Positions 37,759 through 47,551 of a stretch of DNA of 58,926 nt are shown piece by piece. Source of the DNA: Mycolicibacterium sp. (lineage in GTDB: Bacteria; Actinomycetota; Actinomycetes; Mycobacteriales; Mycobacteriaceae); NCBI RefSeq assembly GCF_016462945.1, contig NZ_JAEMSG010000006.1:1-58926 (forward strand), written 5' to 3'. The translations under genes were made by a program, and so were the position numbers. The notes below the pieces were generated by a model, which saw only the letters and a program-made list of their open reading frames with translations, searched no databases and was not told the origin of the DNA. Each line of letters begins with the position of its first letter. Within the stretch, counting starts at the first letter, position 1.

Positions 37759-39075
37759 TTAGGTCGCGGTCCCCATGGTTTTCGCCCATGGCGTCCGGCT
37801 ATCGATCGTACGGAAGATGCTCCAGCCGACCAGCGTTCCCAGCGCGATAGCGGCGATCGCGGCACCGGCAACCCCCATGGTTGCCACATCGGCGTTGCCA
37901 CCGGTGGCCGCCTGACTGAGCGACATGAAGCTCAGGGCACCGGGCACCAACGACCAGAATGAGGCCAGCAACATCACCACCGCCGGCGGCGCGTTCTTGA
38001 GCCGGGTGGCAAACATTGCGAACAAGACAGCCAGGGCCGCCCCGACGAACCCGGAGTTCGCGGAGGACATGACCGATTCCGCCAGCTTTTGACCAAGAAC
38101 GGCGACGGCAATCGCCGCCATGAGCCAGAACAGCGACCCGCGTGGTGCTGACAAGTAGATCGACAGCCCGATCGCGACGATGACGATCGATAGGTAGAGC
38201 GAAAATGGGCCCATGGGCGCCGACGGGTTCTGTGGCGCGATTTCGGAGCCGGCGATGTGCATGCCCAGCATCACGCCGAATACCAACAGCGCCAGCTGTG
38301 AAATTCCGTAGATGAGCCGACTTGAGCCGGAGATGATCTGGGAATCGGCCAGTTCCAGTGCACCGGTGGTCAGCGCCATCCCGGGCAGGGTGGCCACCAG
38401 CGCCGGGCTGATCACCCGCAGTAGGCCGTCATTGACCGCGGCGGCCACAAACCAGGTTGCCAGCAGGGTCACCACTAATGCCGAGAGGGTGGGCAGGATC
38501 GGGGTCAGCGACGGGTACCGCCCGCCGTAGGAGACGATCATCCCGACCACCAGTCCGAGGAACAGATACCCCGGCAGGGTCGCCCAGGTCGGGTTGATCA
38601 TGATGCCGAAACCCAGCGTGGTGATCGAGTATCCGATGGCGGTGGTGAACCGGCCGAATCGTGGCGGCATCTCGCGGGCCGCTTCGATCGCCGCCACAGC
38701 GTCGGTCGGAGTGATCGCACCCGCCTCAGCCAGGGACGCGATGTCGTCGATGCGACCCGCGGCGTCGAGTTGCAGTGACGAATGCGTCGAACCGTCGACC
38801 TCGTAGGCATCCCGACCGATTTGGATCATCAGCACTGTCGGCATCACCACCAGCCGTACCGGCTCGGTGGTGTATTTCGCGGCGATCCGCACAAGCCGGC
38901 CCTGCACGATCGGTGTGGCCTGCGCGACTTCTGACAGCGCTACGCCGATCTCGCGCAGCATCGCCGCGACTTCGCCGGGATGGTAGGCGTCTGGCGGCGC
39001 CAGTGCGGTGGGCGGATTTTTGCGTATCGCGTTGATGATTCGTTCCCGGCGGGACGGCCGTTCCGTGCTGATCAT
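37759..39075 (-). CDS. ThrE-like threonine/serine exporter family membrane protein
   Basis: About 438 residues from the ATG at 39075, which overlaps the stop of the upstream gene (ATGA); the frame runs on to 39123. The N-terminal cytoplasmic domain contains VAQATPIVQGRLVRIAAKYT and MPTVLMIQIG (the DUF1212 signature), and ten TM helices follow in two blocks, as in Corynebacterium ThrE. It probably exports threonine, serine or similar small molecules. The gene stands directly upstream of the kinase-dehydrogenase operon on the same strand, 15 nt before it. Confidence 0.88.
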   Translation of the reverse strand: MISTERPSRRERIINAIRKNPPTALAPPDAYHPGEVAAMLREIGVALSEVAQATPIVQGRLVRIAAKYTTEPVRLVVMPTVLMIQIGRDAYEVDGSTHSSLQLDAAGRIDDIASLAEAGAITPTDAVAAIEAAREMPPRFGRFTTAIGYSITTLGFGIMINPTWATLPGYLFLGLVVGMIVSYGGRYPSLTPILPTLSALVVTLLATWFVAAAVNDGLLRVISPALVATLPGMALTTGALELADSQIISGSSRLIYGISQLALLVFGVMLGMHIAGSEIAPQNPSAPMGPFSLYLSIVIVAIGLSIYLSAPRGSLFWLMAAIAVAVLGQKLAESVMSSANSGFVGAALAVLFAMFATRLKNAPPAVVMLLASFWSLVPGALSFMSLSQAATGGNADVATMGVAGAAIAAIALGTLVGWSIFRTIDSRTPWAKTMGTAT

Positions 39076-39446
39076 GGCCCCAACTGGGGTGCAGCGGTGC
39101 GCGGCTGGCGGTTTTTTTCCCACGGCCAGTAGCCGGTGACCTCAAGCTCCAATGAGAAACTCAGGAAGGTCCGGATCAGCACGATGCCGCCGAGCACCGC
39201 CACGCTGCGGGCATCCGGCGTGACGGCCACGGTCCGGATGATGTCGGCGGCGACGAGGAACTCCAGGCCAAGCAGGATCGAGCGGCCGAGTTGCTGACGG
39301 AACACCCGGTAGACGTCACCGGTCCGGCGGCGCAGCCGCGGAACTGCGCCCGCGGCCGAGATCAATGCTCCGATGGCGATCACCGCCACGCCGACGCCGT
39401 CGATGGTTTTGCCGACCGTCTCGATGACCTCGAAGAAGCTCACCAA
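39072..39446 (-). CDS. DUF1622 membrane protein
   Basis: A 124-residue protein with three TM helices (about 12-35, 52-70, 83-100). RQQLGRSILLGLEFLVAADIIRT is the family core, of which LGRSILLGLEFLVAADII is diagnostic of DUF1622. Its TGA overlaps the start of the ThrE-like gene. It is divergent from the tcrX-like gene across an 83-nt gap to 39530. Function unknown. Confidence 0.85.
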   Translation of the reverse strand: MVSFFEVIETVGKTIDGVGVAVIAIGALISAAGAVPRLRRRTGDVYRVFRQQLGRSILLGLEFLVAADIIRTVAVTPDARSVAVLGGIVLIRTFLSFSLELEVTGYWPWEKNRQPRTAAPQLGP

Positions 39447-39517
39447 ACGATTCTAGGTGCCGGGGGATCTCACAGCCGACGCATAGCGATCACATAGTGT
39501 CGCCCCATCGCTACTCC

Positions 39518-39523
39518 CATACT
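39518..39523 (+). promoter_or_regulatory. -10 element for the tcrX-like gene
   Basis: CATACT followed by six bases and the ATG at 39530, which supports that ATG and a leaderless mRNA. Confidence 0.45.
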
Positions 39524-39529
39524 GGAACA

Positions 39530-40276
39530 ATGATCTCGCCCGCGGCTTCCGGCGCGTTGGGGCGCGTCGTGATGCGCCGCGCCGACGGCAGCCCAATCAC
39601 CATCCTCGTCGTCGACGACGAGGCGGTACTGGCCGAGATGGTGTCGATGGCATTGCGCTACGAGGGCTGGAACATCACCACCGCCGGCGACGGCGCATCG
39701 GCGCTGTCGGCTGCGCGCGAGGCCCGTCCGGATGCGGTGGTGCTCGATGTGATGCTGCCCGATATGAGCGGACTTGAGGTGCTGGCGAAGCTTCGCGAGC
39801 ACAACCCAGCGCTGCCGGTGCTACTGCTGACCGCCAAGGATGCCCTTGAGGATCGCATCGCCGGATTGACCGCCGGCGGTGACGAATACGTCACCAAACC
39901 GTTCTCCATCGAAGAGGTGGTGCTTCGGTTGCGGGCATTGTTGCGGCGCACCGGAATCAGTGTCGAGGGCAACGGCGCCCAGATCGTCGTTGGTGACCTG
40001 GTTCTCGATGAGGACAGTCACGAGGTCACCCGCGGTGGCGAGCCGATCTCTCTCACGTCCACAGAGTTCGAGTTATTGCGTTTCCTGATGCGCAATCCGA
40101 AACGGGTGCTGTCCAAGACGCAAATCCTCGACCGGGTATGGAGTTACGACTTCGGCGGCCGGTCAAATATCGTCGAGCTCTATATCTCCTATCTTCGTAA
40201 GAAGATCGACAGCGGGCGCGCGCCGATGATCCACACCCTGCGTGGCGCCGGATATGTGCTCAAGCCCGCGCTCTAG
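39530..40276 (+). CDS. tcrX: OmpR/PhoB-type response regulator, TcrX-like
   Basis: About 248 residues from the ATG at 39530 (the frame opens at a GTG at 39497). The receiver domain has the acidic pair in LVVDDEAVL, phospho-acceptor Asp in VVLDVMLPDMSG, the Thr of LLLTAKD and Lys of YVTKPF. The C-terminal winged helix has SLTSTEFELLRFLMRNP and RSNIVELYISYLRKKID. It pairs with the overlapping histidine kinase. The tcrX name rests on position close to the Rv3764c-Rv3765c location and on overall likeness. Confidence 0.9.
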   Translation: MISPAASGALGRVVMRRADGSPITILVVDDEAVLAEMVSMALRYEGWNITTAGDGASALSAAREARPDAVVLDVMLPDMSGLEVLAKLREHNPALPVLLLTAKDALEDRIAGLTAGGDEYVTKPFSIEEVVLRLRALLRRTGISVEGNGAQIVVGDLVLDEDSHEVTRGGEPISLTSTEFELLRFLMRNPKRVLSKTQILDRVWSYDFGGRSNIVELYISYLRKKIDSGRAPMIHTLRGAGYVLKPAL

Positions 40277-41765
40277 GCCGTGGTCGCTGCGGGCGCGACT
40301 GCTCGCAGGCCAGGTGGCGTTGTTGGCAATGGTCTGTGTCGGCATCGCGGGGGCGACCGAGTTTGCGCTGTATCGATACCTGGTCGGTGAACTCGACGGT
40401 CAACTTCTCCAGATCGCTCAGCGGTCGTCGATGATGGATCACCGGCCGCCGATGCCGCCGATGCCGCCGATGCCGCCACCTTCCGACGCCCGGCCACAGC
40501 TGCCCTTACCCGATCCTGGCCCGGGACCGGAGTTCCTGGACGCTCCTGGCCAGCCGATCGGAATGGTCGCTGCAGTGGTCAAGGACGGGATTGTGACGAA
40601 GGCTGGTGAGCTCAACCGCGGAGGAGAGCGCGACGCCCTGTCCTCGGTCGCTGCCGGCCAGCTGGCGGGGATCGGCATGAGCCGCCGTGCCGTCACCCGC
40701 GACCTCGACGGGCTGGGTCGATATCGCGTCATCGCCACGACAAGCCGCCATTCCGGCGACACGCTGGTGATCGGGTTGAGCATGAGGGGAGTACGGCGGA
40801 CCCTCACCAGGGTGGCGCTGATCTTCACCGTGGTGACCGCACTCGCACTGTTGGGCGCCGCATGTGCCGGAATTCTGATCGTCCGCCGGGCGCTGGCCCC
40901 ACTGACCCGGGTGGCTGCCGCGGCCGGAGCTGTCGCCGACCTGCCACTGGACCGGGGCGAGGTCGCGCTGCCGGTGCGGGTGACCGAAGCCGACACCAAC
41001 CCCAACACCGAAGTCGGCCGACTCGGTCTGGCGGTCAACCGAATGCTCGATCACATTGATGCGGCCCTGTCGACCCGGCAGGCCAGCGAGCTCAGAGTGC
41101 GACAGTTCGTGGCTGACGCGAGCCACGAGTTGCGGACACCGTTGGCCGCGATCCGCGGCTACACCGAACTGGCACAGCGCAAAAGGGCCGAGGTGCCCCC
41201 CGATGTCGCGCACGCGATGAGCCGGGTCGAGTCCGAGACACAGCGGATGACGCGGCTTGTCGAGGATCTGCTGCTGCTGGCCCGGCTGGATTCCGGGCGG
41301 CCGCTGGAACGCCGACCGGTCGACCTCGCGCGGTTGTGCGCCGACCTAGTGAGTGACGCCCACGCGGCCGGGCCTGATCATGACTGGAATCTCGATGTAC
41401 CGCCAGAACCGTTACTTGTATCCGGGGATGACGCCCGATTGCATCAGGTAGTGGCCAACCTATTGGCGAATGCGCGTGTGCACACTCCCGCCGGCACGAC
41501 CGTCACATTGTCATTGACGGCAGACGACGACTCAGCGGTACTGCGTGTACTAGACGATGGACCCGGAATTCCCGCGGAGTTGCAGCCCGAGGTGTTCGAG
41601 CGGTTCGCCCGGGCCGATACTGCGCGCTCACACGTAGACGGCTCAACCGGACTGGGATTGGCCATCGTGTCCGCCGTGGTGCGAGCACATCACGGCAGCA
41701 TCGGGCTCAGCAGCGCAGCTGGCAAAACCGAATTCACTGTTCGCCTGCCGATGCATTTCGGATAA
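40242..41765 (+). CDS. tcrY: Sensor histidine kinase, TcrY-like
   Basis: Up to 507 residues; the GTG at 40242 overlaps the regulator stop by 35 nt, with an ATG option at 40254. Two TM helices (about 19-41 and 191-215) flank an extracytoplasmic sensor domain of about 145 residues. HAMP follows, then the H-box VADASHELRTPLAAIRGY, N-box VVANLLANARVHTP, G1 LDDGPGIP, F-box VFERFARAD and G2 GSTGLGLAI. The sensor domain begins with a Met-Pro-Pro repeat coded by a 9-bp minisatellite. It signals to the upstream regulator. Confidence 0.92.
   Translation: MAPDMCSSPRSRPWSLRARLLAGQVALLAMVCVGIAGATEFALYRYLVGELDGQLLQIAQRSSMMDHRPPMPPMPPMPPPSDARPQLPLPDPGPGPEFLDAPGQPIGMVAAVVKDGIVTKAGELNRGGERDALSSVAAGQLAGIGMSRRAVTRDLDGLGRYRVIATTSRHSGDTLVIGLSMRGVRRTLTRVALIFTVVTALALLGAACAGILIVRRALAPLTRVAAAAGAVADLPLDRGEVALPVRVTEADTNPNTEVGRLGLAVNRMLDHIDAALSTRQASELRVRQFVADASHELRTPLAAIRGYTELAQRKRAEVPPDVAHAMSRVESETQRMTRLVEDLLLLARLDSGRPLERRPVDLARLCADLVSDAHAAGPDHDWNLDVPPEPLLVSGDDARLHQVVANLLANARVHTPAGTTVTLSLTADDDSAVLRVLDDGPGIPAELQPEVFERFARADTARSHVDGSTGLGLAIVSAVVRAHHGSIGLSSAAGKTEFTVRLPMHFG
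40445..40479 (+). repeat. 9-bp minisatellite in the kinase sensor domain
   Basis: The unit ccgccgatg is repeated three times and then a partial unit, coding PPM-PPM-PPM-PPP at about residues 68-79. It keeps the frame, so length change would not break the gene. Confidence 0.8.
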
Positions 41766-41783
41766 ATGTGAGCTGCGCCTATC

Positions 41784-43052
41784 GTGGTCATCGTGGCCAT
41801 CGTGAGTCCTGCAAAAGCGCGAGGTCTCTTTTCCTTCCCCGCTTATCGTCGCCTGTTCAGTGCCCGTGCGGTGTCCTCGGCCGGTTCGTACATGCAAATC
41901 GTGGCCACCACCTGGTACGCCTACAGCATCACGGGTAGCGCGGCGTCCGTTGGACTGCTGTCCGCGTTGGCGCTCGGACCGTCCATCGTCGGCGGTCCGA
42001 TCGGTGGTGCGCTTGCCGACCGCTACGAACCGCGCCGCCTTGCGATAGTGCTGTACCTGCTCCAGGGAATTCCCGCGACCGTGATGGCGATCATGGATCT
42101 GGTGGGTGATTTGCCGATTGGCTGGCTCTATGCCCTGGTGTTCGCCGGTGCGATTCCCTACAGCCTCAATTGTCCCGTGATCAATCTGGTTGGGCCGTCT
42201 ACGGTGCCTGAGCAGTATCGGCAGGCGGCCCTTGCGCAGTCGTCGATGATGTTCAATCTCACCAGGCTCGGAGGCGCGGTCGTCGGTGGTTTCATGGTGC
42301 ACTGGGTGGGTCTCTTCGCTGCCTTCGCTTTTAACGCGGCGTCGTATTTCCTCGTCGCCGCCGTGCTTTTCGGGACGCCCATGGTGTCCGAAGTTAGACG
42401 AAACCAGAACTCGGAATCGCCGACGGGTAAGCGCGAGGAGTTGACCCCTGCGGCGAAAGATGCTGGGGCATCGAGCCTTATGCGCCTTGTGCGGCTGGCG
42501 GCCGTCGGGGTCGGGGTGTTTTTCGTGTTTGTCGCACCGGTGGAGCAGTTGATGCCGATGGTGGCGCAGGAGCACGGGGTGCATGCGTCGTATGTTGGCT
42601 TGCTGATCGGGGCGATAGGGGTGGGCGCGGTCCTAGCCAATCCGGTTATCGGGCGGGCCGGCAACTCGACGGAGGGGCGGCGGCAGTTGATGGCCATCGG
42701 TCTATTCCTGGCTGCGGCCGGAATGATTGAGTTGGCTATCACCCCCCGTCACGGTATCGCCGTCGATTTGATCGGCGCGTTCGTCATCGGGTTCGGGTGG
42801 GAATTCGTGTTCGTCGGCGGACAGGCGACCATCGCGACCGAGGTGCCGGAGGGTGTTCGCGGTCGCATGATGGGTCTGTTCTTCGTGCTGGTCACCGCGA
42901 CCACTGCCGTCGGCGCGGTCGGCCTGGGCGCGTTGATCGACACGTGGGGGATGAAGGCGACGTTTCTGGAGACCGCTGTGATGGTGGTAGCGGCCGGTGT
43001 GGCACTTCTTACGATGGTGCCCCGGCAGCCTCTACTTTCACCTACCGGGTAG
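41784..43052 (+). CDS. Major facilitator superfamily transporter
   Basis: A 422-residue MFS protein of the DHA3/EntS-like branch with 12 TM helices. Motif A appears as GPIGGALADRYEPRR after helix 2. A long cytoplasmic loop of about 45 residues separates the two halves. N-terminal FPAYRRLFSARAVSSAGSYM is typical of MFS_3 exporters. It follows the two-component genes 18 nt downstream and may be under their control; its substrate is unknown. The start is one of several GTGs at 41784-41793. Confidence 0.88.
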   Translation: MVIVAIVSPAKARGLFSFPAYRRLFSARAVSSAGSYMQIVATTWYAYSITGSAASVGLLSALALGPSIVGGPIGGALADRYEPRRLAIVLYLLQGIPATVMAIMDLVGDLPIGWLYALVFAGAIPYSLNCPVINLVGPSTVPEQYRQAALAQSSMMFNLTRLGGAVVGGFMVHWVGLFAAFAFNAASYFLVAAVLFGTPMVSEVRRNQNSESPTGKREELTPAAKDAGASSLMRLVRLAAVGVGVFFVFVAPVEQLMPMVAQEHGVHASYVGLLIGAIGVGAVLANPVIGRAGNSTEGRRQLMAIGLFLAAAGMIELAITPRHGIAVDLIGAFVIGFGWEFVFVGGQATIATEVPEGVRGRMMGLFFVLVTATTAVGAVGLGALIDTWGMKATFLETAVMVVAAGVALLTMVPRQPLLSPTG

Positions 43053-43129
43053 GCGACTGGCCGCGCACGGAGTAGGCGCATCCGCGCAATCATGGCCCAG
43101 CGCTGTGATTTCGGGAAACAATCGGCGCT

Positions 43130-45007
43130 ATGGAACACAAAGCTGCGACACCAGTCATCGAGTCCGCAAATGCTGAACAACGCGATGTTCTGCCGTTCAC
43201 GGACACCGCCGACTTCGCCGACGCCGATCGCGGTTTCATCGGGGCGCTGGAACCCTGTGTCATCAAGGCCACCGACGGCCGCGTGGTGTGGGACAACGAC
43301 TCGTATGGGTTCGTGCGGGGTGAGGCACCGCCGAGCGTGCACCCCAGTCTGTGGCGCCAGTCGCAACTAGCCGCTAAGCAGGGGCTGTACGAAGTCGTCG
43401 AAGGCATTTATCAGGTCCGCGGTTTCGACCTGTCGAATATCAGCTTCATCGAAGGCGATACCGGCGTCATCGTCATCGACCCGTTGATCAGCACCGAAAC
43501 GGCCGCCGCCGCGCTGGCTCTCTACCGCAAGCACCGTGGCGACCGGACCGTGGTAGCCGTGATTTACACCCACAGTCACGTGGACCATTTCGGCGGCGTG
43601 CTGGGGGTGACCACCCAGGCCGACGTCGATGCCGGCAGGGTGGCGGTGCTGGCGCCGGAAGGATTTGTCGGACATGCCGTGCAGGAAAACATCTACGCAG
43701 GAACGGCGATGACTCGCCGGGCCACCTACATGTACGGCACCTTGCTCGACCGCGGCCCGCAAGGCCAGGTGGGATGCGGACTCGGTCAGAACACCTCAAC
43801 CGGTGAGATCGCGGTCATCGTGCCGACCCTCGATATCACCACGACCGGCGAGGTCCACACCATCGATGGAGTCGAGATCGAGTTCCAGATGGCGCCCGGC
43901 ACCGAGGCACCGGCTGAAATGCATTTCTACTTCCCCCGCTTCCGGGCCCTGTGCATGGCCGAGAACGCCACCCACAACCTGCACAACCTGCTCACCTTGC
44001 GTGGCGCGCTGGTCCGTGACCCGCGAGCCTGGGCGGGATATCTGACTGAGGCCATCGACACCTTCGCCGACCGCACCGATGTCGCATTCGCCTCACATCA
44101 CTGGCCGACCTGGGGCCGCGAGCACATCGTGGAATTCCTTGGTCTGCAACGCGATCTCTACGCCTACCTGCACGACCAGACGCTGCGTCAGCTCAATCAG
44201 GGCTATACCGGTATCGAGATCGCGGAGAACTTCCCGATGCCGCCGGCGCTGCAGCGGGCGTGGCACACGCATGGTTACTACGGCTCGGTCAGCCACAACG
44301 TCAAGGCTGTCTACCAGCGGTACATGGGTTGGTTTGACGGCAACCCGGGCCGGCTCTGGCAGCATCCGCCGGAGGCGTTGGCGCCTCGATACGTGGCAGC
44401 AATCGGCGGCATTGACCGAGTCGTCAAGATCGCCCAGGAAGCCTTCGACGCTGGTGACTTCCGCTGGGCGGCAACGCTATTGGATCATGCGGTCTTCACC
44501 GACGAAGACCACGCGAAAGCCCGTGAGCTCTATGCCGACACCCTGGAACAGATGGGGTACGGCGTGGAATGTGCGACATGGCGCAACTTCTTCCTCTCCG
44601 GTGCCACCGAACTGCGCGATGGCAACTTCGGCACCCCGGTGAATACGATGTCGCCGACGATGCTGAGTCAGCTCACGCCGGAGCAGATGTTCGACATTCT
44701 GGCGATCTCGGTGAACGGGCCACGCGCCTGGGATCTGGATCTCGCACTTGATGTGACGTTCACCGACCTCGGCGTCAACTACCGAATCACCCTGCGTAAC
44801 GGTGTCCTGGTTCAGCGCAAGCGTCCGGCTGAAGGGTCGACCGCGACCGCAACGGTGACGCTGGCCACCAAGATGCGACTGATGGCCGCCGCAGCAGGTG
44901 ATTTCACCTCACCCGGCCTGCAGGTAATCGGTGACACCGGCGCCCTGCAGGCCCTGCTTGGTGTACTCGACGCACCAGACCCGAACTTCAGCATCGTCAC
45001 CCCGTAG
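43130..45007 (+). CDS. Metallo-beta-lactamase-fold alkyl sulfatase
   Basis: A 625-residue SdsA1-type alkyl sulfatase (Rv3762c position). It hydrolyses alkyl sulfates to alcohol and sulfate with two zinc ions. The zinc motif is THSHVDH (His148, His150, Asp152, His153), with more metal ligands in MAENATHNLHN and SHHWPTWG. The alkylsulfatase dimerisation domain covers about 380-500, and a SCP2-like substrate-binding domain the C terminus. No signal peptide is evident. The stop is 3 nt from the stop of the convergent SDR. Confidence 0.94.
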   Translation: MEHKAATPVIESANAEQRDVLPFTDTADFADADRGFIGALEPCVIKATDGRVVWDNDSYGFVRGEAPPSVHPSLWRQSQLAAKQGLYEVVEGIYQVRGFDLSNISFIEGDTGVIVIDPLISTETAAAALALYRKHRGDRTVVAVIYTHSHVDHFGGVLGVTTQADVDAGRVAVLAPEGFVGHAVQENIYAGTAMTRRATYMYGTLLDRGPQGQVGCGLGQNTSTGEIAVIVPTLDITTTGEVHTIDGVEIEFQMAPGTEAPAEMHFYFPRFRALCMAENATHNLHNLLTLRGALVRDPRAWAGYLTEAIDTFADRTDVAFASHHWPTWGREHIVEFLGLQRDLYAYLHDQTLRQLNQGYTGIEIAENFPMPPALQRAWHTHGYYGSVSHNVKAVYQRYMGWFDGNPGRLWQHPPEALAPRYVAAIGGIDRVVKIAQEAFDAGDFRWAATLLDHAVFTDEDHAKARELYADTLEQMGYGVECATWRNFFLSGATELRDGNFGTPVNTMSPTMLSQLTPEQMFDILAISVNGPRAWDLDLALDVTFTDLGVNYRITLRNGVLVQRKRPAEGSTATATVTLATKMRLMAAAAGDFTSPGLQVIGDTGALQALLGVLDAPDPNFSIVTP

Positions 45008-45010
45008 GAG

Positions 45011-45784
45011 TTACCCGGGCAGTCCACCGTCGGCTCGCAGCATCGAACCGGTGGTGAAACTCGACGCATCCGACATCAGAAACAATGCCGCACCGACGAT
45101 CTCGCCAGGTTCGCCGGCTCGCTGCAGGGGGTGGCGGATGAAGGGATTGACGTCTCCGAGGTTCCATGTCGTGCTGATATCGGTGAGGAATGGACCGGGC
45201 ATCAGCGTGTTGACCCGGACGGTGGGTCCGTACGCGATGGCAAGGCCCTCCGTCATGGCGTTCAGCCCGGCTTTAGCCGCGGCATAGGGCAGATACGACG
45301 GGTGTGGTCGCAGGGAACCGTGGGTGCTGACATTGATGATCACCCCGCCGCCGTCGGTGACCATCCGTTCACCGACCAGTGCCGAGAGTCGGAACGGGCC
45401 CTTGAGATTGAGGTTGATCACGGTGTCGAACAACTTCTCGGTGACGTCGGTGAGTTTGTCGTAGTTCGGTGACATGCCGGCGTTGTTGATCAGCACGTCG
45501 ATCTTGCCGAACCGCTCGTAGACGGCGTCCACAAGTCCGTCGAGTTCGGCCCACCGGCCCACGTGCACGCAGTAGGGCATCGCGGCGCGGCCGGTGGCCT
45601 GCTCGATCTCGGCTGCGGTGGCCACGCAGCTGTCGTACTTGCGGCTCGCGATCACCACGTCGGCGCCGCAATGCGCGGCGGCCAACGCCATCTCGCGGCC
45701 CAGCCCACGGCTGCCGCCGGTGACCAGAACCACCCGGTCGGTGAGGTCGAATAGCTGCTCGGGGTAGCTCTTGACGCCGCTCAT
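45011..45784 (-). CDS. Short-chain dehydrogenase/reductase
   Basis: A 257-residue classical SDR: TGGSRGLGRE cofactor motif, NNAG in VLINNAGMS, catalytic Ser in INVSTHGS and Tyr-x3-Lys in PYAAAKAG. It is divergent from the histidine phosphatase gene with 50 nt between starts. Substrate unknown. Confidence 0.92.
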   Translation of the reverse strand: MSGVKSYPEQLFDLTDRVVLVTGGSRGLGREMALAAAHCGADVVIASRKYDSCVATAAEIEQATGRAAMPYCVHVGRWAELDGLVDAVYERFGKIDVLINNAGMSPNYDKLTDVTEKLFDTVINLNLKGPFRLSALVGERMVTDGGGVIINVSTHGSLRPHPSYLPYAAAKAGLNAMTEGLAIAYGPTVRVNTLMPGPFLTDISTTWNLGDVNPFIRHPLQRAGEPGEIVGAALFLMSDASSFTTGSMLRADGGLPG

Positions 45785-45834
45785 TGCAGATCCTCCCGGA
45801 GTTGGCCACGTCGGACACCCCTATCGTTGCAGGC

Positions 45835-46440
45835 ATGCAGATTCTGCTCGTGCGCCATGCGTTGCCGTTGCGTACGCAGGTCGGTGAGGGCTCCGATCCG
45901 GAACTCGCCGAGGCCGGTTGGGAGCAGGCCCGCAGACTGCCTGAGGCGCTGGCACGCTTCCCGATCAGCCGGCTGGTCAGCAGTCCACAGCGCCGTGCGT
46001 TCCAAACTGCCGAACCGGTCGCGGCGGCGCTCGACTTGCCCGTTGAGACCGACGATCGGTTGGCTGAGTATGACCACGGACACTCGCACTACGTGCCACT
46101 CGAGCAGGTGCGGTCTGAGCGACCTGATGACTGGGACCGGATGGTGCAAGGCAAACTTCCCGCCTCGGTTGACGTCGGTGCGTTCATGGGTCGGGTCAGC
46201 GCAGCGCTGTCGGATATCGTCGCCGCTGCCAAGCATGAGGACACTGTCGCGGTGTTCGGCCACGGCGGTGTGATCAACGTGATCCTGCACGGGATCCTCG
46301 GCACGGCACAGGAATTGTCATTCCCGATTGAATACGCATCGGTCACGCAGCTGCGCTACTCGCGAAACGGCAAGGCAACAGTGGCTGCCGTCAACGGTGT
46401 TGAACACGTGTGGGACCTGTTGCCACGCAATCGGAGTTGA
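45835..46440 (+). CDS. Histidine phosphatase (phosphoglycerate-mutase-like)
   Basis: About 201 residues. I chose ATG 45835, which puts the RHG-type motif LLVRHALPLR at the N terminus; the frame extends to 45784 but collides with the divergent start. The second active-site His is in VFGHGGVIN, with conserved Arg in SSPQRRAFQT and Glu in LAEYDHG. A cytosolic phosphatase of unknown substrate. Confidence 0.88.
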   Translation: MQILLVRHALPLRTQVGEGSDPELAEAGWEQARRLPEALARFPISRLVSSPQRRAFQTAEPVAAALDLPVETDDRLAEYDHGHSHYVPLEQVRSERPDDWDRMVQGKLPASVDVGAFMGRVSAALSDIVAAAKHEDTVAVFGHGGVINVILHGILGTAQELSFPIEYASVTQLRYSRNGKATVAAVNGVEHVWDLLPRNRS

Positions 46441-46815
46441 CTACCGCTTACGGGCGGCCTCGAGGTTCTTCTTCGCCGCCCGGCGCAACTGAAACATCCG
46501 CGCCGCGCTGACCAATGCGGTGATCAGCCCGCCGCAAACCGCCGCCAGCAGGATCGCGACGCCAAGCTGGAGATTCCAGTGCCAGCCGAGGAAGGTGAAC
46601 GGCGTGGATGCGGTGTTCTGGGCGATGAAGATCAACAGAACGATCAGGATTAGGAACCCGAGGATCAGTGAGGACCACAGCGCCGCCGCCCGGGTGAACT
46701 TCACCTCTGATCCCTGGTGCTGGGGAGGGTGGCTGATGTCCGGCTCCGCCGCCGCGGGCGGTAACGGCTCGCCCGGCACCGGCTCGCCCGGTGAAACGTA
46801 GGGTTCGCTGCTCAT
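46441..46815 (-). CDS. LapA-domain (DUF1049) membrane protein
   Basis: About 124 residues. ATG 46815 (codon 18 of the longest frame) is chosen for its GGCGAGG Shine-Dalgarno 9 nt upstream. A Pro/Glu-rich cytoplasmic N terminus, then two TM helices (about 45-65 and 80-105) with IAQNTASTPFTFLGWHWNLQ between, typical of LapA/YciS-type proteins, and a basic C-terminal tail RRAAKKNLEAARKR. Its stop abuts the histidine phosphatase stop on the other strand. Confidence 0.85.
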   Translation of the reverse strand: MSSEPYVSPGEPVPGEPLPPAAAEPDISHPPQHQGSEVKFTRAAALWSSLILGFLILIVLLIFIAQNTASTPFTFLGWHWNLQLGVAILLAAVCGGLITALVSAARMFQLRRAAKKNLEAARKR

Positions 46816-46945
46816 GAGATTCATCCTCGCCCTGTGATGACCGGAAGGGAACAACCAAACCGGCAACGAGACGATAACGCCGCGTTCGGGGCCGTGAGAG
46901 CCGCCCCGAACACACCGGGGGCCATCCGTCGCTTACCGTGTGGGG

Positions 46946-47551
46946 GTGGTGAATGCAGACGACGATTCGAGCGTCATGGAGTGGCCGGCCATGTTGACCT
47001 GGCGCTCCCACGATCTGACCCGGATCGAGTCCACCCGCGTCCACGTGTCAGGGAATCGAATCAAGGCCTATGGGCGCATTGCTGCGGCGGCCACCGACAC
47101 CCATCCGGCCTTCAGCGCGTCCTATGACCTGGTGACCGATGACAACGGCGCCACCAATCGGTTGTCCCTCACCGTGAGCCTCGCCGAGCGGGACCGGCAG
47201 CTGTCGATCTCCCGCGACGAGGAGAACATGTGGCTGATCACCGACCACCAGGGCCAGTCCCGCGACGCCTACGACGGCGCCCTCGATGTCGACGTCGTGC
47301 TGAGTCCGTTCTTCAATGCCCTGCCGATCCGCCGCGTCGGACTGCACCGCCACGCCGACTCGGTGACCCTGCCGCTGGTCTATGTGAACCTGCCCGAACT
47401 GACGGTCGGCCCGGCCTCGACCAGCTACGACAGCTCGGGTCCGGACAGCGGTAACGGAATCAAGTTGCACTCACCGGTTGCGGAAACCACCGTTGTCGTC
47501 GACGATGACGGATTCATCCTCGACTACCCGGGCCTGGCAGAGCGGATCTGA
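46946..47551 (+). CDS. Putative glycolipid-binding protein (DUF1089)
   Basis: About 201 residues. GTG 46946 follows a TACCGT -10 (46934-46939) by six bases, supporting it as a leaderless start; GTGs at 46940 and 46949 are alternatives. It belongs to the putative glycolipid-binding family (DUF1089, Rv3755c-like): [20 protein letters not shown] at the start and [20 protein letters not shown] in the middle are typical, of which [11 protein letters not shown] is the core. All-beta fold, no signal peptide. Its last 38 nt overlap the 3' end of tyrA on the other strand. Confidence 0.85.
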   Translation: MVNADDDSSVMEWPAMLTWRSHDLTRIESTRVHVSGNRIKAYGRIAAAATDTHPAFSASYDLVTDDNGATNRLSLTVSLAERDRQLSISRDEENMWLITDHQGQSRDAYDGALDVDVVLSPFFNALPIRRVGLHRHADSVTLPLVYVNLPELTVGPASTSYDSSGPDSGNGIKLHSPVAETTVVVDDDGFILDYPGLAERI

